A stretch of 64,000 bases of DNA from an uncultured Anaerolineae bacterium (GTDB lineage: Bacteria; Chloroflexota; Anaerolineae; Aggregatilineales; Phototrophicaceae). A program made the position numbers and the translations under genes. The notes below the pieces were generated by a model, which saw nothing but the letters and a program-made list of their open reading frames with translations, did no database searches and was not told the DNA's origin. Shown in pieces: positions 33,418 through 40,977 of this stretch; positions within the stretch are counted from its first letter, which is position 1; the number at the start of each line of letters is the position of its first letter. The stretch lies in NCBI GenBank assembly GCA_938022205.1, contig CALIEB010000001.1, forward strand, positions 186,001 to 250,000, in the 5' to 3' direction.

Positions 33418-34179
33418 ATGCTGACGTTTTATCAACACATGCTCAAGCTGGGACGCAACGACGCGCGGCTTGTCTGGCGCGACGCTTTCCTGTTCGGCAT
33501 GCTCTTCTACATGCTGTTTTTGGGGGCAGTGCTGCGCTTTGGACTGCCCGCACTGAACGACTTTCTGGCAGATAACCCCAGCGTGCCGTTCGCGCTGGCA
33601 GACTACTACCCGCTGCTGACCGCTTACGTAGGCGTGTACGCCGCTAGCTTGGTGGGCGCGATGATTGTCGGCTTCGTGATGATTGACGAGGGCGACCAAC
33701 ACACGCTCAACGCGCTACTGGTCACCCCTATGCCGCTCACGCACTTTCTGCTCTACCGCGTGCTGGTGCCGATTGGCTTGGGCGTGCTGATGAGCCTGTC
33801 CACGCTATACGTCATCAACCTCGCGCTGCTACCCTTCTGGCAAATGCTGCTCATCGGCGTAGGCAGCGGGTTGGTCAGCGCGCTGATGATGCTGGTGCTA
33901 GCGGTCTTGAGCGACAACAAAGTGCAAGGCTTCGCTATCGTCAAGGGCTTGGGCGCAGGCGGCATGCTGCTGTTTGGCGCGTGGTTCGTCGAGCTGCCGC
34001 TGCAGTACCTGTTTGGCTTGTTTCCGCCCTATTGGGTGGCAAAAGCCTACTGGCTCGCGCTCGCCAATGACCCCGCTTGGCTGCTGCACTTGGGCATCGG
34101 CTGCACTTATTTGGGCGCGCTGATTGCCGTCTTCGCAGGCGTGTACCGCCGCAAAGCGTACCGCCTCGTGCTAAGCTAA
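33418..34179 (+). CDS. ABC-2 type exporter permease, subunit 2
   Basis: 253 residues with six predicted membrane helices. The segment MIDEGDQHTLNALLVTPMPL corresponds to the coupling region of its partner (DEGTLYALLVTPL), showing that the two permeases are paralogues. The last gene of the TetR operon, it is followed eight bases later by a strong hairpin terminator. The set TetR-ATPase-permease-permease has the same order as mycobacterial-type fluoroquinolone exporters, though the true substrate is unknown. Confidence 0.88.
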   Translation: MLTFYQHMLKLGRNDARLVWRDAFLFGMLFYMLFLGAVLRFGLPALNDFLADNPSVPFALADYYPLLTAYVGVYAASLVGAMIVGFVMIDEGDQHTLNALLVTPMPLTHFLLYRVLVPIGLGVLMSLSTLYVINLALLPFWQMLLIGVGSGLVSALMMLVLAVLSDNKVQGFAIVKGLGAGGMLLFGAWFVELPLQYLFGLFPPYWVAKAYWLALANDPAWLLHLGIGCTYLGALIAVFAGVYRRKAYRLVLS

Positions 34180-34187
34180 GGCTTGCT

Positions 34188-34225
34188 GGCGCGCCTGCTT
34201 GCAACAGACAGGCGCGCCTTGCTTA
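34188..34225. terminator. Bidirectional hairpin terminator between the ABC operon and fabI
   Basis: A perfect 10-bp stem (GGCGCGCCTG with CAGGCGCGCC, 34188-34197 and 34209-34218) has an 11-base loop and is followed by TTGCTTATT. It lies between two convergent genes. Confidence 0.85.
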
Positions 34226-35011
34226 TTCTGTGTCGCGCGGCACGGTCAAGCCCAACACGTTGTAGCCGCTGTCGACGTGCAAAATCTCGCCCGTTATCAT
34301 CTTCGCCATGTCCGACGCGAGAAACAGCGCGGCTTGCCCAACGTCCTCTTGCGACACGCGCGCCCCCAACGGCACGACAGCGTCAAAGTGCTTAATCAGG
34401 TTGCGAAAGCCCGGAATGCCCGCCGCCGCCAGCGTCTTAATCGGTCCCGCGCTGATGGCATTGACGCGAATTTGCTTGGGACCTAGGTCAACCGCCAAGT
34501 ACTTGGTGATGGTCTCAAGGGCTGCCTTTGCCACCGCCATCGCGTTATAGTCAGGCATGACTTTCTCGGCGGCGTAGTAAGTCATGCTCATGATGCTGCC
34601 GCCGTCGGTCATCAAGGGCTCGGCGCGCTTCGCCATCGCAATCAGGCTGTACGCGCTGATGTCCAACGCCAGATGGAAGCCATCACGCGAGACATTGACG
34701 AACCGTCCGCCCAAGTCTTCGCGGCGCGCAAACGCCACGCTGTGGACTAATACGTCAATTTTGCCGTAGCGTTCTTTGAGCTTGGCGAAGATGTTGTCCA
34801 GCTGCGCGTCGCTTTGCACGTCGCAATCTTCGACAAAATCACACCCAATTTCTTGTGCCAGCGGGAACACGCGCTTTTGCAACGCCTCACCTGCGTAGCT
34901 CAGCGCAATGGTTGCGCCCGCCTCATGAAAGGCTTTCGTCACGCCCCACGCGATGCTATCTTTGTTCGCAAGCCCAAAAATAACCGCGACTTTGCCTGTT
35001 AACAGCCCCAT
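34223..35011 (-). CDS. fabI: Enoyl-[acyl-carrier-protein] reductase (NADH) FabI
   Basis: 262 residues, normal for FabI. The nucleotide-binding start is [20 protein letters not shown] (the GxxxxxSIxxG pattern of FabI). The catalytic region [20 protein letters not shown] holds the Tyr-x6-Tyr-x6-Lys arrangement. [20 protein letters not shown] follows. It carries out the last reduction step of fatty-acid elongation. The ATG at 35011 has GGAG eight bases upstream. A short palindrome AATCAgaaTGATT (35032-35044) sits in the promoter area and could be an operator. Confidence 0.96.
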   Translation of the reverse strand: MGLLTGKVAVIFGLANKDSIAWGVTKAFHEAGATIALSYAGEALQKRVFPLAQEIGCDFVEDCDVQSDAQLDNIFAKLKERYGKIDVLVHSVAFARREDLGGRFVNVSRDGFHLALDISAYSLIAMAKRAEPLMTDGGSIMSMTYYAAEKVMPDYNAMAVAKAALETITKYLAVDLGPKQIRVNAISAGPIKTLAAAGIPGFRNLIKHFDAVVPLGARVSQEDVGQAALFLASDMAKMITGEILHVDSGYNVLGLTVPRDTE

Positions 35012-35031
35012 TTTTGTCACTCCAAGTTTAT

Positions 35032-35044
35032 AATCAGAATGATT
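35032..35044. promoter_or_regulatory. Short palindrome in the fabI promoter region
   Basis: AATCA-GAA-TGATT is a perfect 5-bp inverted repeat next to a TATAAA (minus strand, 35032-35027), 21 bases before the fabI ATG. It could be an operator for a lipid-synthesis regulator; no regulator is identified. Confidence 0.3.
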
Positions 35045-35136
35045 GAATCTATCACCCGCAACTATAGGCGATATAACGCTAAAAAAACAGTGGTTTGTCG
35101 CGCTCTTAACCCTTTACACGACCCTAAAGCGAGCAA

Positions 35137-36159
35137 ATGCCCATGACGGATGAAAAAATTAACGTGATTGTTGCTATTGACTTCAGCGATGCCATTATGG
35201 AGACCCTGCACAACATCTCGCCACGCCTTAACATCGTGCGCTACTTTCCCGACGTGCCGCAAAGCGCGTGGGAGGACTGCGAGGTGTTGTACACCGTGCG
35301 CCACTACCCCGAGCCTGAGCAAGTGCCGCGCTTGCGCTGGATACAGTTCAACTACGCCGGGATTGAGCGCGCCCTCAACAAGCGCATCGTACAAGCGGAG
35401 GACATTATCCTGACGACCGTCAGCGGTATTCACGCCCAACCCATCGCCAACTACTGCTTGATGATGATGCTAGCATTCAACTTCCAGCTGCCGCGCATGA
35501 TGCGCGAACAGCAGCAAAGCCTCTGGCTACCCAACCCCTACGAGGTCTACAAGCCCATCGACATGCACCGCTTGACGGTGGGCATCGTCGGTTACGGGGC
35601 AATCGGGCGCGAGATTGCCCGCGTGTCGCACGCGCTGGGCATGCGCGTCTTGGCGAGCAAGCGCGATGCCAAGCAGCCTGCACAAAGCCCGCATGAATAC
35701 TGTCCGCCCAATGTCGGTGACCCGCAGGGCGACATCCCCGAGCGTATCTATCCCACTGAAGCGACCGCGCTCATGGCACAAGAGTGCGATTTCTTGGTGG
35801 TCACCGCGCCGCTCACGCCCGCCACCAAGCACATGATTAACGAGAAGGTGTTCGAGGCGATGAAGCCCACCAGCGTGCTGATTAACATCGCGCGCGGCGG
35901 GTTGGTCGACGAGCAGGCACTCATCAGCGCGCTGGCAGCGGGCAAAATCGGCGGCGCGGCATTGGACGTGTTCGAGACCGAGCCGCTGCCCACCACTAGC
36001 CCGCTTTGGCAGATGGAGAACGTCATCATCTCGCCGCACATCAGCGGCAACAGTCGCTACTATCACGACAAAGCGGCGGATGTCTTCGCCGAGAACTTGC
36101 GCCGCTATCTCGACAAACGCCCATTGTTGAACGTCGTCAACCGTGAACTGGGTTATTAG
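35137..36159 (+). CDS. D-2-hydroxyacid dehydrogenase (NAD-dependent)
   Basis: 340 residues. The NAD-binding motif is VGIVGYGAIGREIARV (about residue 150). The signature region contains NIARGGLVDEQALISAL with the substrate-binding Arg, followed by ALDVFETEPLP with the Glu and ISPHISGNS with the catalytic His. All three catalytic residues are present. A poorly conserved insertion between the NAD motif and the signature (PAQSPHEYCPPNVGDPQGDI) is typical of some Chloroflexota members. It reduces or oxidises a 2-keto/2-hydroxy acid; the exact acid is unknown. The following gene starts inside its 3' end. Confidence 0.92.
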   Translation: MPMTDEKINVIVAIDFSDAIMETLHNISPRLNIVRYFPDVPQSAWEDCEVLYTVRHYPEPEQVPRLRWIQFNYAGIERALNKRIVQAEDIILTTVSGIHAQPIANYCLMMMLAFNFQLPRMMREQQQSLWLPNPYEVYKPIDMHRLTVGIVGYGAIGREIARVSHALGMRVLASKRDAKQPAQSPHEYCPPNVGDPQGDIPERIYPTEATALMAQECDFLVVTAPLTPATKHMINEKVFEAMKPTSVLINIARGGLVDEQALISALAAGKIGGAALDVFETEPLPTTSPLWQMENVIISPHISGNSRYYHDKAADVFAENLRRYLDKRPLLNVVNRELGY

Positions 36160-37444
36160 CACGTTGCGCTTTGTGCGGCGGCGCGCCCTACCGCTGCTGC
36201 TGTGGGGCGTGCTGTTCACCTGCATCGCTCCGCGCGCCAGCGTCAACCTTGCCGACCGCACGCAAGCGGTGGCGTTCTTCGTCAGCGCACACCACTTTGA
36301 CTACGTCGGTTGGACGGTGCAAGCAGCAGGCGCAAAGCTCGCTCAATGGGTCACACAGCCGCACCACGCGCTCGCGCCCGACGAACAGACGGCTTTCGTG
36401 CGCGCCTACATGCGCGACCTCGCGCAAGTGCAGGAGCTTGAAAGCGCGATTGAGCGCGCTTACAGTGACCCCGCCACCGCTGACCCGCACGCCGCCACCG
36501 CCTCCCAGCGTGACGCGCGCGACGCGCTGCGCCGCCAACTTGAGGCGCAGCAAAGCACAGTAGAAGCTATCCTCGAGACGCAGGTCATGACCGTCTTGCA
36601 AGAGCAGGGATTTGGCGGGCTTGGCGGCGTGTTTCCGCCGCTAGCGATGCGCTTTACAGCGATGCCCTATTTGCTCGTGACCTCGCCGCGCGAGACGATA
36701 CGCCTCGAAACGTCGCTCGCGCTCAATCGCTTGCCGCTAGAGCAGCGCGTGGCGTTGGAGGAGGCGGTGGCACGGCAGTACGACGTGAGCGCGCTCATCG
36801 TGCCGTTGGGCGGTATCGCGCTCTACCCTGCTATGATTGCCGAAACGGCCAACATTGCGTGGGCGGTCGAGATTTTCGCGCACGAGTGGCTGCATCACTA
36901 TTTGCTTTTCTACCCGCTCGGGCTGCACTACTTCACCGCAGTGGACGGTGCTAGCGGCGAGGCACGCGCCATCAACGAGACGACCGCCAACTACTTTGGC
37001 AAAGAGGTCGCCCGCCTTGTGCTAGCGCGCTACTACCCCGATATCGCGCCGCCTGCCCTGCCGACGCTGGCAGATGTCGTGCCGCGCCCGCCTGTCGCCA
37101 CGCCCACGCCCGCGTTTGACCTTGCGGCAGCCATGCACGAGACGCGCGTCACAACCGACGCGCTGCTGGCAGAGGGGCGCGTGGAAGAGGCGGAAGCCTA
37201 CATGGAGGCACAGCGCGCGCTCATGCACGCCAACGGACACAGCTTCCGCAAGATAAACCAAGCGTTCTTCGCGTTCTACGGCGGCTATCAGGCGGGCGGC
37301 ATCGCGGGAATTGCTGGGGCTGACCCCATCGGCGAGGCGATTATTCGCCTGCGCGAGCGTAGCCCCAGCTTGCTAGCGTTTGTTGAGCGCGTGCGCGGCA
37401 TCACGCGGCGCGCCGACCTACTGGCGGCCGCAGGCATGGGTTAA
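36143..37444 (+). CDS. Uncharacterised membrane-anchored protein with a zinc-peptidase-like HExxHH motif
   Basis: 433 residues, not assigned to a known family. An N-terminal anchor or signal (LPLLLWGVLFTCIAPRASV) is followed by a helical region with a charged coiled-coil stretch, then IFAHEWLHHYLLFYPL (HExxH, about residue 255). About 25 residues later comes RAINETTANYFGKEVARLVL, whose Glu could be the third zinc ligand, as in gluzincins. A second helical domain follows a Pro-rich linker (RPPVATPTPAFDLAAAM). The layout suggests an exported metallopeptidase. Its start overlaps the dehydrogenase gene by 17 bases and its end overlaps the convergent GH13 gene by four. Confidence 0.75.
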   Translation: MNWVISTLRFVRRRALPLLLWGVLFTCIAPRASVNLADRTQAVAFFVSAHHFDYVGWTVQAAGAKLAQWVTQPHHALAPDEQTAFVRAYMRDLAQVQELESAIERAYSDPATADPHAATASQRDARDALRRQLEAQQSTVEAILETQVMTVLQEQGFGGLGGVFPPLAMRFTAMPYLLVTSPRETIRLETSLALNRLPLEQRVALEEAVARQYDVSALIVPLGGIALYPAMIAETANIAWAVEIFAHEWLHHYLLFYPLGLHYFTAVDGASGEARAINETTANYFGKEVARLVLARYYPDIAPPALPTLADVVPRPPVATPTPAFDLAAAMHETRVTTDALLAEGRVEEAEAYMEAQRALMHANGHSFRKINQAFFAFYGGYQAGGIAGIAGADPIGEAIIRLRERSPSLLAFVERVRGITRRADLLAAAGMG

Positions 37445-39303
37445 AGCACCGCCAGTGCCAGAGCTTGCCCGTGCGCAAGATTGGCCAACTTGAGCGCGCC
37501 GCCCGCAACAGCGTGTCGCTCGCCCGTGAGCATGTCCTCAAGCTGCGTCCCGTCGGGCAAATCGGCGATGTCCAGCGGGACGGTTAGCGCGCCGCCCGCC
37601 GCGCCGCGATAGCCGACGAACAGCACGCGCTGCTGGCGCGTGGCGCGCATCAACGCGATGCCGTCCCCTTCGGCGAGCAAGAACTGGCAGCCGCCGTATT
37701 TCAGCGCGGGTGAGGCTTTACGCAGCGCAATCCACGCCTGATAATGCGCCAGCGTCTCTTTGTCCCATGTGCTGTCGTCCCAGTTCATGCAGCGGCGGTT
37801 ATCGGGGTCTTTGCCACCTGTCATGCCGACTTCGCCGCCGTAGTACAAGCACGGCACGCCGACATACGCCATCAGCAGCGCGACACCTAGATGATGCAAC
37901 GCCTTATCTTCGTTGACGACGTGCAAAATGCGCGTCGTGTCGTGGCTGTCGAGCTGATTAAACTGCTGCAGCGCGACGGCAAACGGCACAGCCGCCATAA
38001 AACGGCGCAACTGCTCGACGAGCGCGTCGCTGGGCAGCAGGGTCTTGTCGCCCTCGTGACCCACCGCGACGTGCAAGTCCTCGCCACCAAGCCAGCGGCG
38101 CACAGGGATGTTGAAGCCCTGATAGTTCATGCTGGCATCCAACTCATCGCCCTGCAGGTGCATCGTGCCGTCTTGGAAATACTCGCCAAGCAAATACACG
38201 TGTGGGTTGTCCTGCTTGAGGATGGGGCGCATCTCGCGCCAGACCTCATGCGCCAGCTGGTGATAGCCGTAGTTGGCGGTCATGTTCGCCACGTCGATGC
38301 GCCATGCGTCAAGGTTAAACGGCGGCTGCAGCCAGCGGCGCATGGCGGAATCCGGGGCACGGTACATCACGCTGCGCAGCGCGGGACTGGTGTAGTTGAG
38401 CTTAAGCAGCGTCGGCACGCCCAGCCACGTCTCATAGCCTGCATACGCTTCGTTGTAGATGAAGTAGCTAGCTTCAACGGCGGTGCGGTCGCGCTGCGCC
38501 GCCGCAAACCAGCTGTGCGCCACGCCAACGTGGTTCGTCGTGATGTCCATCATGAGCTTCATGCCGCGCGCGTCCAACGCCTGCCGCAGCGCAATGAGTG
38601 CCTCGTCACCGCCCAAGTGGGGGTCGATGCGCGTGAAGTCGGTCACATCGTAGCGATGGTTGCTGTGCGAGGGGAAAATCGGCGTAAGATAGAGCGCGTT
38701 CACGCCCAACGCCTGCAAATAGTCCAACTTCTGCGTGACACCCTGCAAATCGCCGCCGAAAAAGTCGAGGCTGCGCCCCTTCTCCCACGCCAGCGGCGAC
38801 TCACCCCACGCGCGGCGGCGCGTCGCCTTGCCTTCTTGCTCCCATTCGCCGTCGCGCACGTCGTTGCTGGGGTCACCGTTACAAAAACGGTCGGGGAAAA
38901 TTTGGTAAAACACACACTCGCGCACCCAGTACGGTGCTTGATAGTCCGCCACCAGCACGAAGTTATCGCTATCGGGCGTGTCGGCACGGCTGACACCGCG
39001 CGCCGCCGTGTAATAGTATGCGCCCGCGTCGGTCATCAGGCGGAAGCGATAGCTCAAGCGCGGCTGTGTTATCGGCAGCTCACACGTCCAAAAGCGCGAA
39101 AGCGCGCTCTCGCGGGTAACGCGCATGGGGATGTTCTTGAACTCGCCGTCGTAGCGCACGCGCAGGTACGCGCGTTCGATCGGTGCGCGCTTGCCTGTGC
39201 GCAGCGTCGCCGTAATCGTCTCGCCAACGCGCGGGTAAGGGTCGGAGAGATAGACCTCCGACCCGTCATGGTGCAGGCTCTCCGCCCAAGTTGGTGCTGT
39301 CAT
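37441..39303 (-). CDS. GH13 alpha-glucan hydrolase (cyclomaltodextrinase / neopullulanase type)
   Basis: 620 residues. An N-terminal beta-sandwich of the CBM34 type (VGETITATLRTGKRAPIERA) is followed by the GH13 barrel. Conserved regions are LDYLQALGVNALYLTPIF, MDITTNHVG, DAWRIDVANMT (nucleophile Asp), YLLGEYF (acid/base Glu) and NQLDSHDTTRIL (transition-state Asp). A C-terminal beta domain closes the protein. The N-terminal domain together with the barrel fits the neopullulanase/cyclomaltodextrinase group, which degrades cyclodextrins, pullulan or maltodextrins in the cytoplasm. The ATG at 39303 has GGAAAG in front. It follows malQ by 20 bases and is co-transcribed with it. Confidence 0.92.
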   Translation of the reverse strand: MTAPTWAESLHHDGSEVYLSDPYPRVGETITATLRTGKRAPIERAYLRVRYDGEFKNIPMRVTRESALSRFWTCELPITQPRLSYRFRLMTDAGAYYYTAARGVSRADTPDSDNFVLVADYQAPYWVRECVFYQIFPDRFCNGDPSNDVRDGEWEQEGKATRRRAWGESPLAWEKGRSLDFFGGDLQGVTQKLDYLQALGVNALYLTPIFPSHSNHRYDVTDFTRIDPHLGGDEALIALRQALDARGMKLMMDITTNHVGVAHSWFAAAQRDRTAVEASYFIYNEAYAGYETWLGVPTLLKLNYTSPALRSVMYRAPDSAMRRWLQPPFNLDAWRIDVANMTANYGYHQLAHEVWREMRPILKQDNPHVYLLGEYFQDGTMHLQGDELDASMNYQGFNIPVRRWLGGEDLHVAVGHEGDKTLLPSDALVEQLRRFMAAVPFAVALQQFNQLDSHDTTRILHVVNEDKALHHLGVALLMAYVGVPCLYYGGEVGMTGGKDPDNRRCMNWDDSTWDKETLAHYQAWIALRKASPALKYGGCQFLLAEGDGIALMRATRQQRVLFVGYRGAAGGALTVPLDIADLPDGTQLEDMLTGERHAVAGGALKLANLAHGQALALAVL

Positions 39304-39323
39304 GAACGTGCTTTCCGCGCGAC

Positions 39324-40865
39324 TTAAGCGTCTTGTAGGGCGATGTCGCCGTATTTTTTTAGCTGCTGCTCGGGCTTGCGCTGATAGAGCCACGTCAAAT
39401 ACGCCAGCCGATGCTTAATCTCTTCGGTGAGGTCATGCGCGCCAAAACGCCACGTCCAGTTGCCGCTTTCCTTGCCGGGCGTGTTCATGCGTGCCAATGA
39501 CCCCAAGCCAAGCAAGTCTTGTAGCGGCACGATTGCCGTGTGCGCGGACGAGGCAAACGCCAAGCGTATCAGCTCCCAGTTAATCTCATGCACGGGACGC
39601 GCCACGTACTCGTTGAGGAACTGCTTGGTTTGGTCGTTAGTCTCGCTTATCCACCAGCCAACCGTCGTGTTGTTGTCGTGCGTGCCAGTGTAAACGACGG
39701 CGTTAATGGGGTGATTGTGCGGCAGAAAAGCGTTGGTGGGGTCGCTCCACGCGAACTGCAGCACCTTCATGCCGGGTAAGCCAAAGTCGTCGCGCAGTGC
39801 CTCAACGGTTGGGGTAATCACGCCCAAGTCTTCGGCGATAATCGGCAGCTCGCCCAGCTCGCGCGCTAGCACATGGAACAAGTCATGCTTGGGACCGTCG
39901 ACCCATCTGCCGTTGACGGCGGTCTCTTCGCTAGCAGGGATTTCCCAGTAGGCATCAAAGCCGCGGAAGTGGTCGACGCGGATGTAATCCACAAGGCTCA
40001 AAATGGCTTTGAAACGGCTGACCCACCAGCTGTAGTTTTTCTTCTTCAGCACATCCCAACGGTAGAGGGGATTGCCCCAGCGCTGACCCGTCGGGCTGAA
40101 ATAATCCGGGGGAACGCCGGCGATGACGATGGGATGCCCTTTCTCGTCTAAGTAGTAGTCGCCTTGATTCGCCCACACGTCCGCGCTGTCGTGCGCCACG
40201 AAGATGGGAATATCGCCAAAGAAGCGCACGCCATGCCGATTGGCGTAATACTTCAGCTCCAGCCACTGCCCATAAAAGACCCACTGGCGGAACTTTTGCT
40301 CGTTAATCTCGCCGGCGTACTGCGCGCGGGCGGCGGCGATGGCTTTTGCCTTGTAAAGGGCGAGGTCGCGCTCCCATTCCACCCAGGGACTGCCGTTGTG
40401 GGCGTTTTTAAGCGCAACGAAGAGCGCGAAGTCATCGAGCCAATAGGCGTTGTCAGCACACCAATTGGCAAAGGCTTGGCGCGCTTTGTCGTCGGCATGC
40501 TCAAGAAACCCTTGATACGCCAGCGTGAGTTTTTCGTTGTGCCAGCCAATAATCCAGCCAAAGTCAACGCGCTCGCGCGGGAACGCCGGCACATCTTGCA
40601 AGGCTTCATAGCGCAGCCAACCCGCCTCAACCAGCTTGTCAAGGCTGATAAGGTTGGGGTTGCCGGCGAACGCCGACAGCGTCTGATAGGGAGAATCGCC
40701 GTAGCTCGTCGGACCAAGCGGCAAAATTTGCCAGATAGACTGTCCCGCATCCGCCAGCCAGTTAACAAAGCGATAGGCATATTCGCCGAGATCGCCGATG
40801 CCATAAGGACCGGGCAACGATGTGGGATGCAACAGCACGCCGCTAGAACGTGGGAAAAGAGACAT
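39324..40865 (-). CDS. malQ: 4-alpha-glucanotransferase (amylomaltase)
   Basis: 513 residues, full length for GH77. It starts with the hallmark SSGVLLHPTSLPGPYGIGDL. Catalytic motifs are VDYIRVDHFRGFDAYWEIP (nucleophile Asp), IIAEDLGVITPTVEALRDDF (acid/base Glu) and VYTGTHDNNTTVGWW (stabilising Asp). It transfers maltodextrin segments between chains in glycogen or maltose metabolism. AAGGA precedes the ATG, and an extended -10 lies at 40907-40915. It forms an operon with the GH13 gene downstream. Confidence 0.96.
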   Translation of the reverse strand: MSLFPRSSGVLLHPTSLPGPYGIGDLGEYAYRFVNWLADAGQSIWQILPLGPTSYGDSPYQTLSAFAGNPNLISLDKLVEAGWLRYEALQDVPAFPRERVDFGWIIGWHNEKLTLAYQGFLEHADDKARQAFANWCADNAYWLDDFALFVALKNAHNGSPWVEWERDLALYKAKAIAAARAQYAGEINEQKFRQWVFYGQWLELKYYANRHGVRFFGDIPIFVAHDSADVWANQGDYYLDEKGHPIVIAGVPPDYFSPTGQRWGNPLYRWDVLKKKNYSWWVSRFKAILSLVDYIRVDHFRGFDAYWEIPASEETAVNGRWVDGPKHDLFHVLARELGELPIIAEDLGVITPTVEALRDDFGLPGMKVLQFAWSDPTNAFLPHNHPINAVVYTGTHDNNTTVGWWISETNDQTKQFLNEYVARPVHEINWELIRLAFASSAHTAIVPLQDLLGLGSLARMNTPGKESGNWTWRFGAHDLTEEIKHRLAYLTWLYQRKPEQQLKKYGDIALQDA

Positions 40866-40906
40866 AATGATTTATCCTTGTTAAGGCATTTCAAGCACCG
40901 TACTTC

Positions 40907-40915
40907 ATTCTAACA
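40907..40915 (-). promoter_or_regulatory. Extended -10 promoter of malQ
   Basis: TGTTAGAAT on the minus strand (TG-n-TAGAAT) stands about 42 bases before the malQ ATG; no clear -35. Confidence 0.45.
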
Positions 40916-40977
40916 CAGTTCACGGGCTTGGGGCGTGGCAACGCCAGCCCAACACGCCCCTCCGCCCGCTTGTCTGC

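Noticed and set aside
37891-39327. Long open frame on the plus strand antisense to the GH13 gene
   Set aside because: It is Arg/His/Val-rich, matches no domain and lies wholly opposite a gene with all GH13 motifs; it is a by-product of GC-rich codon use.
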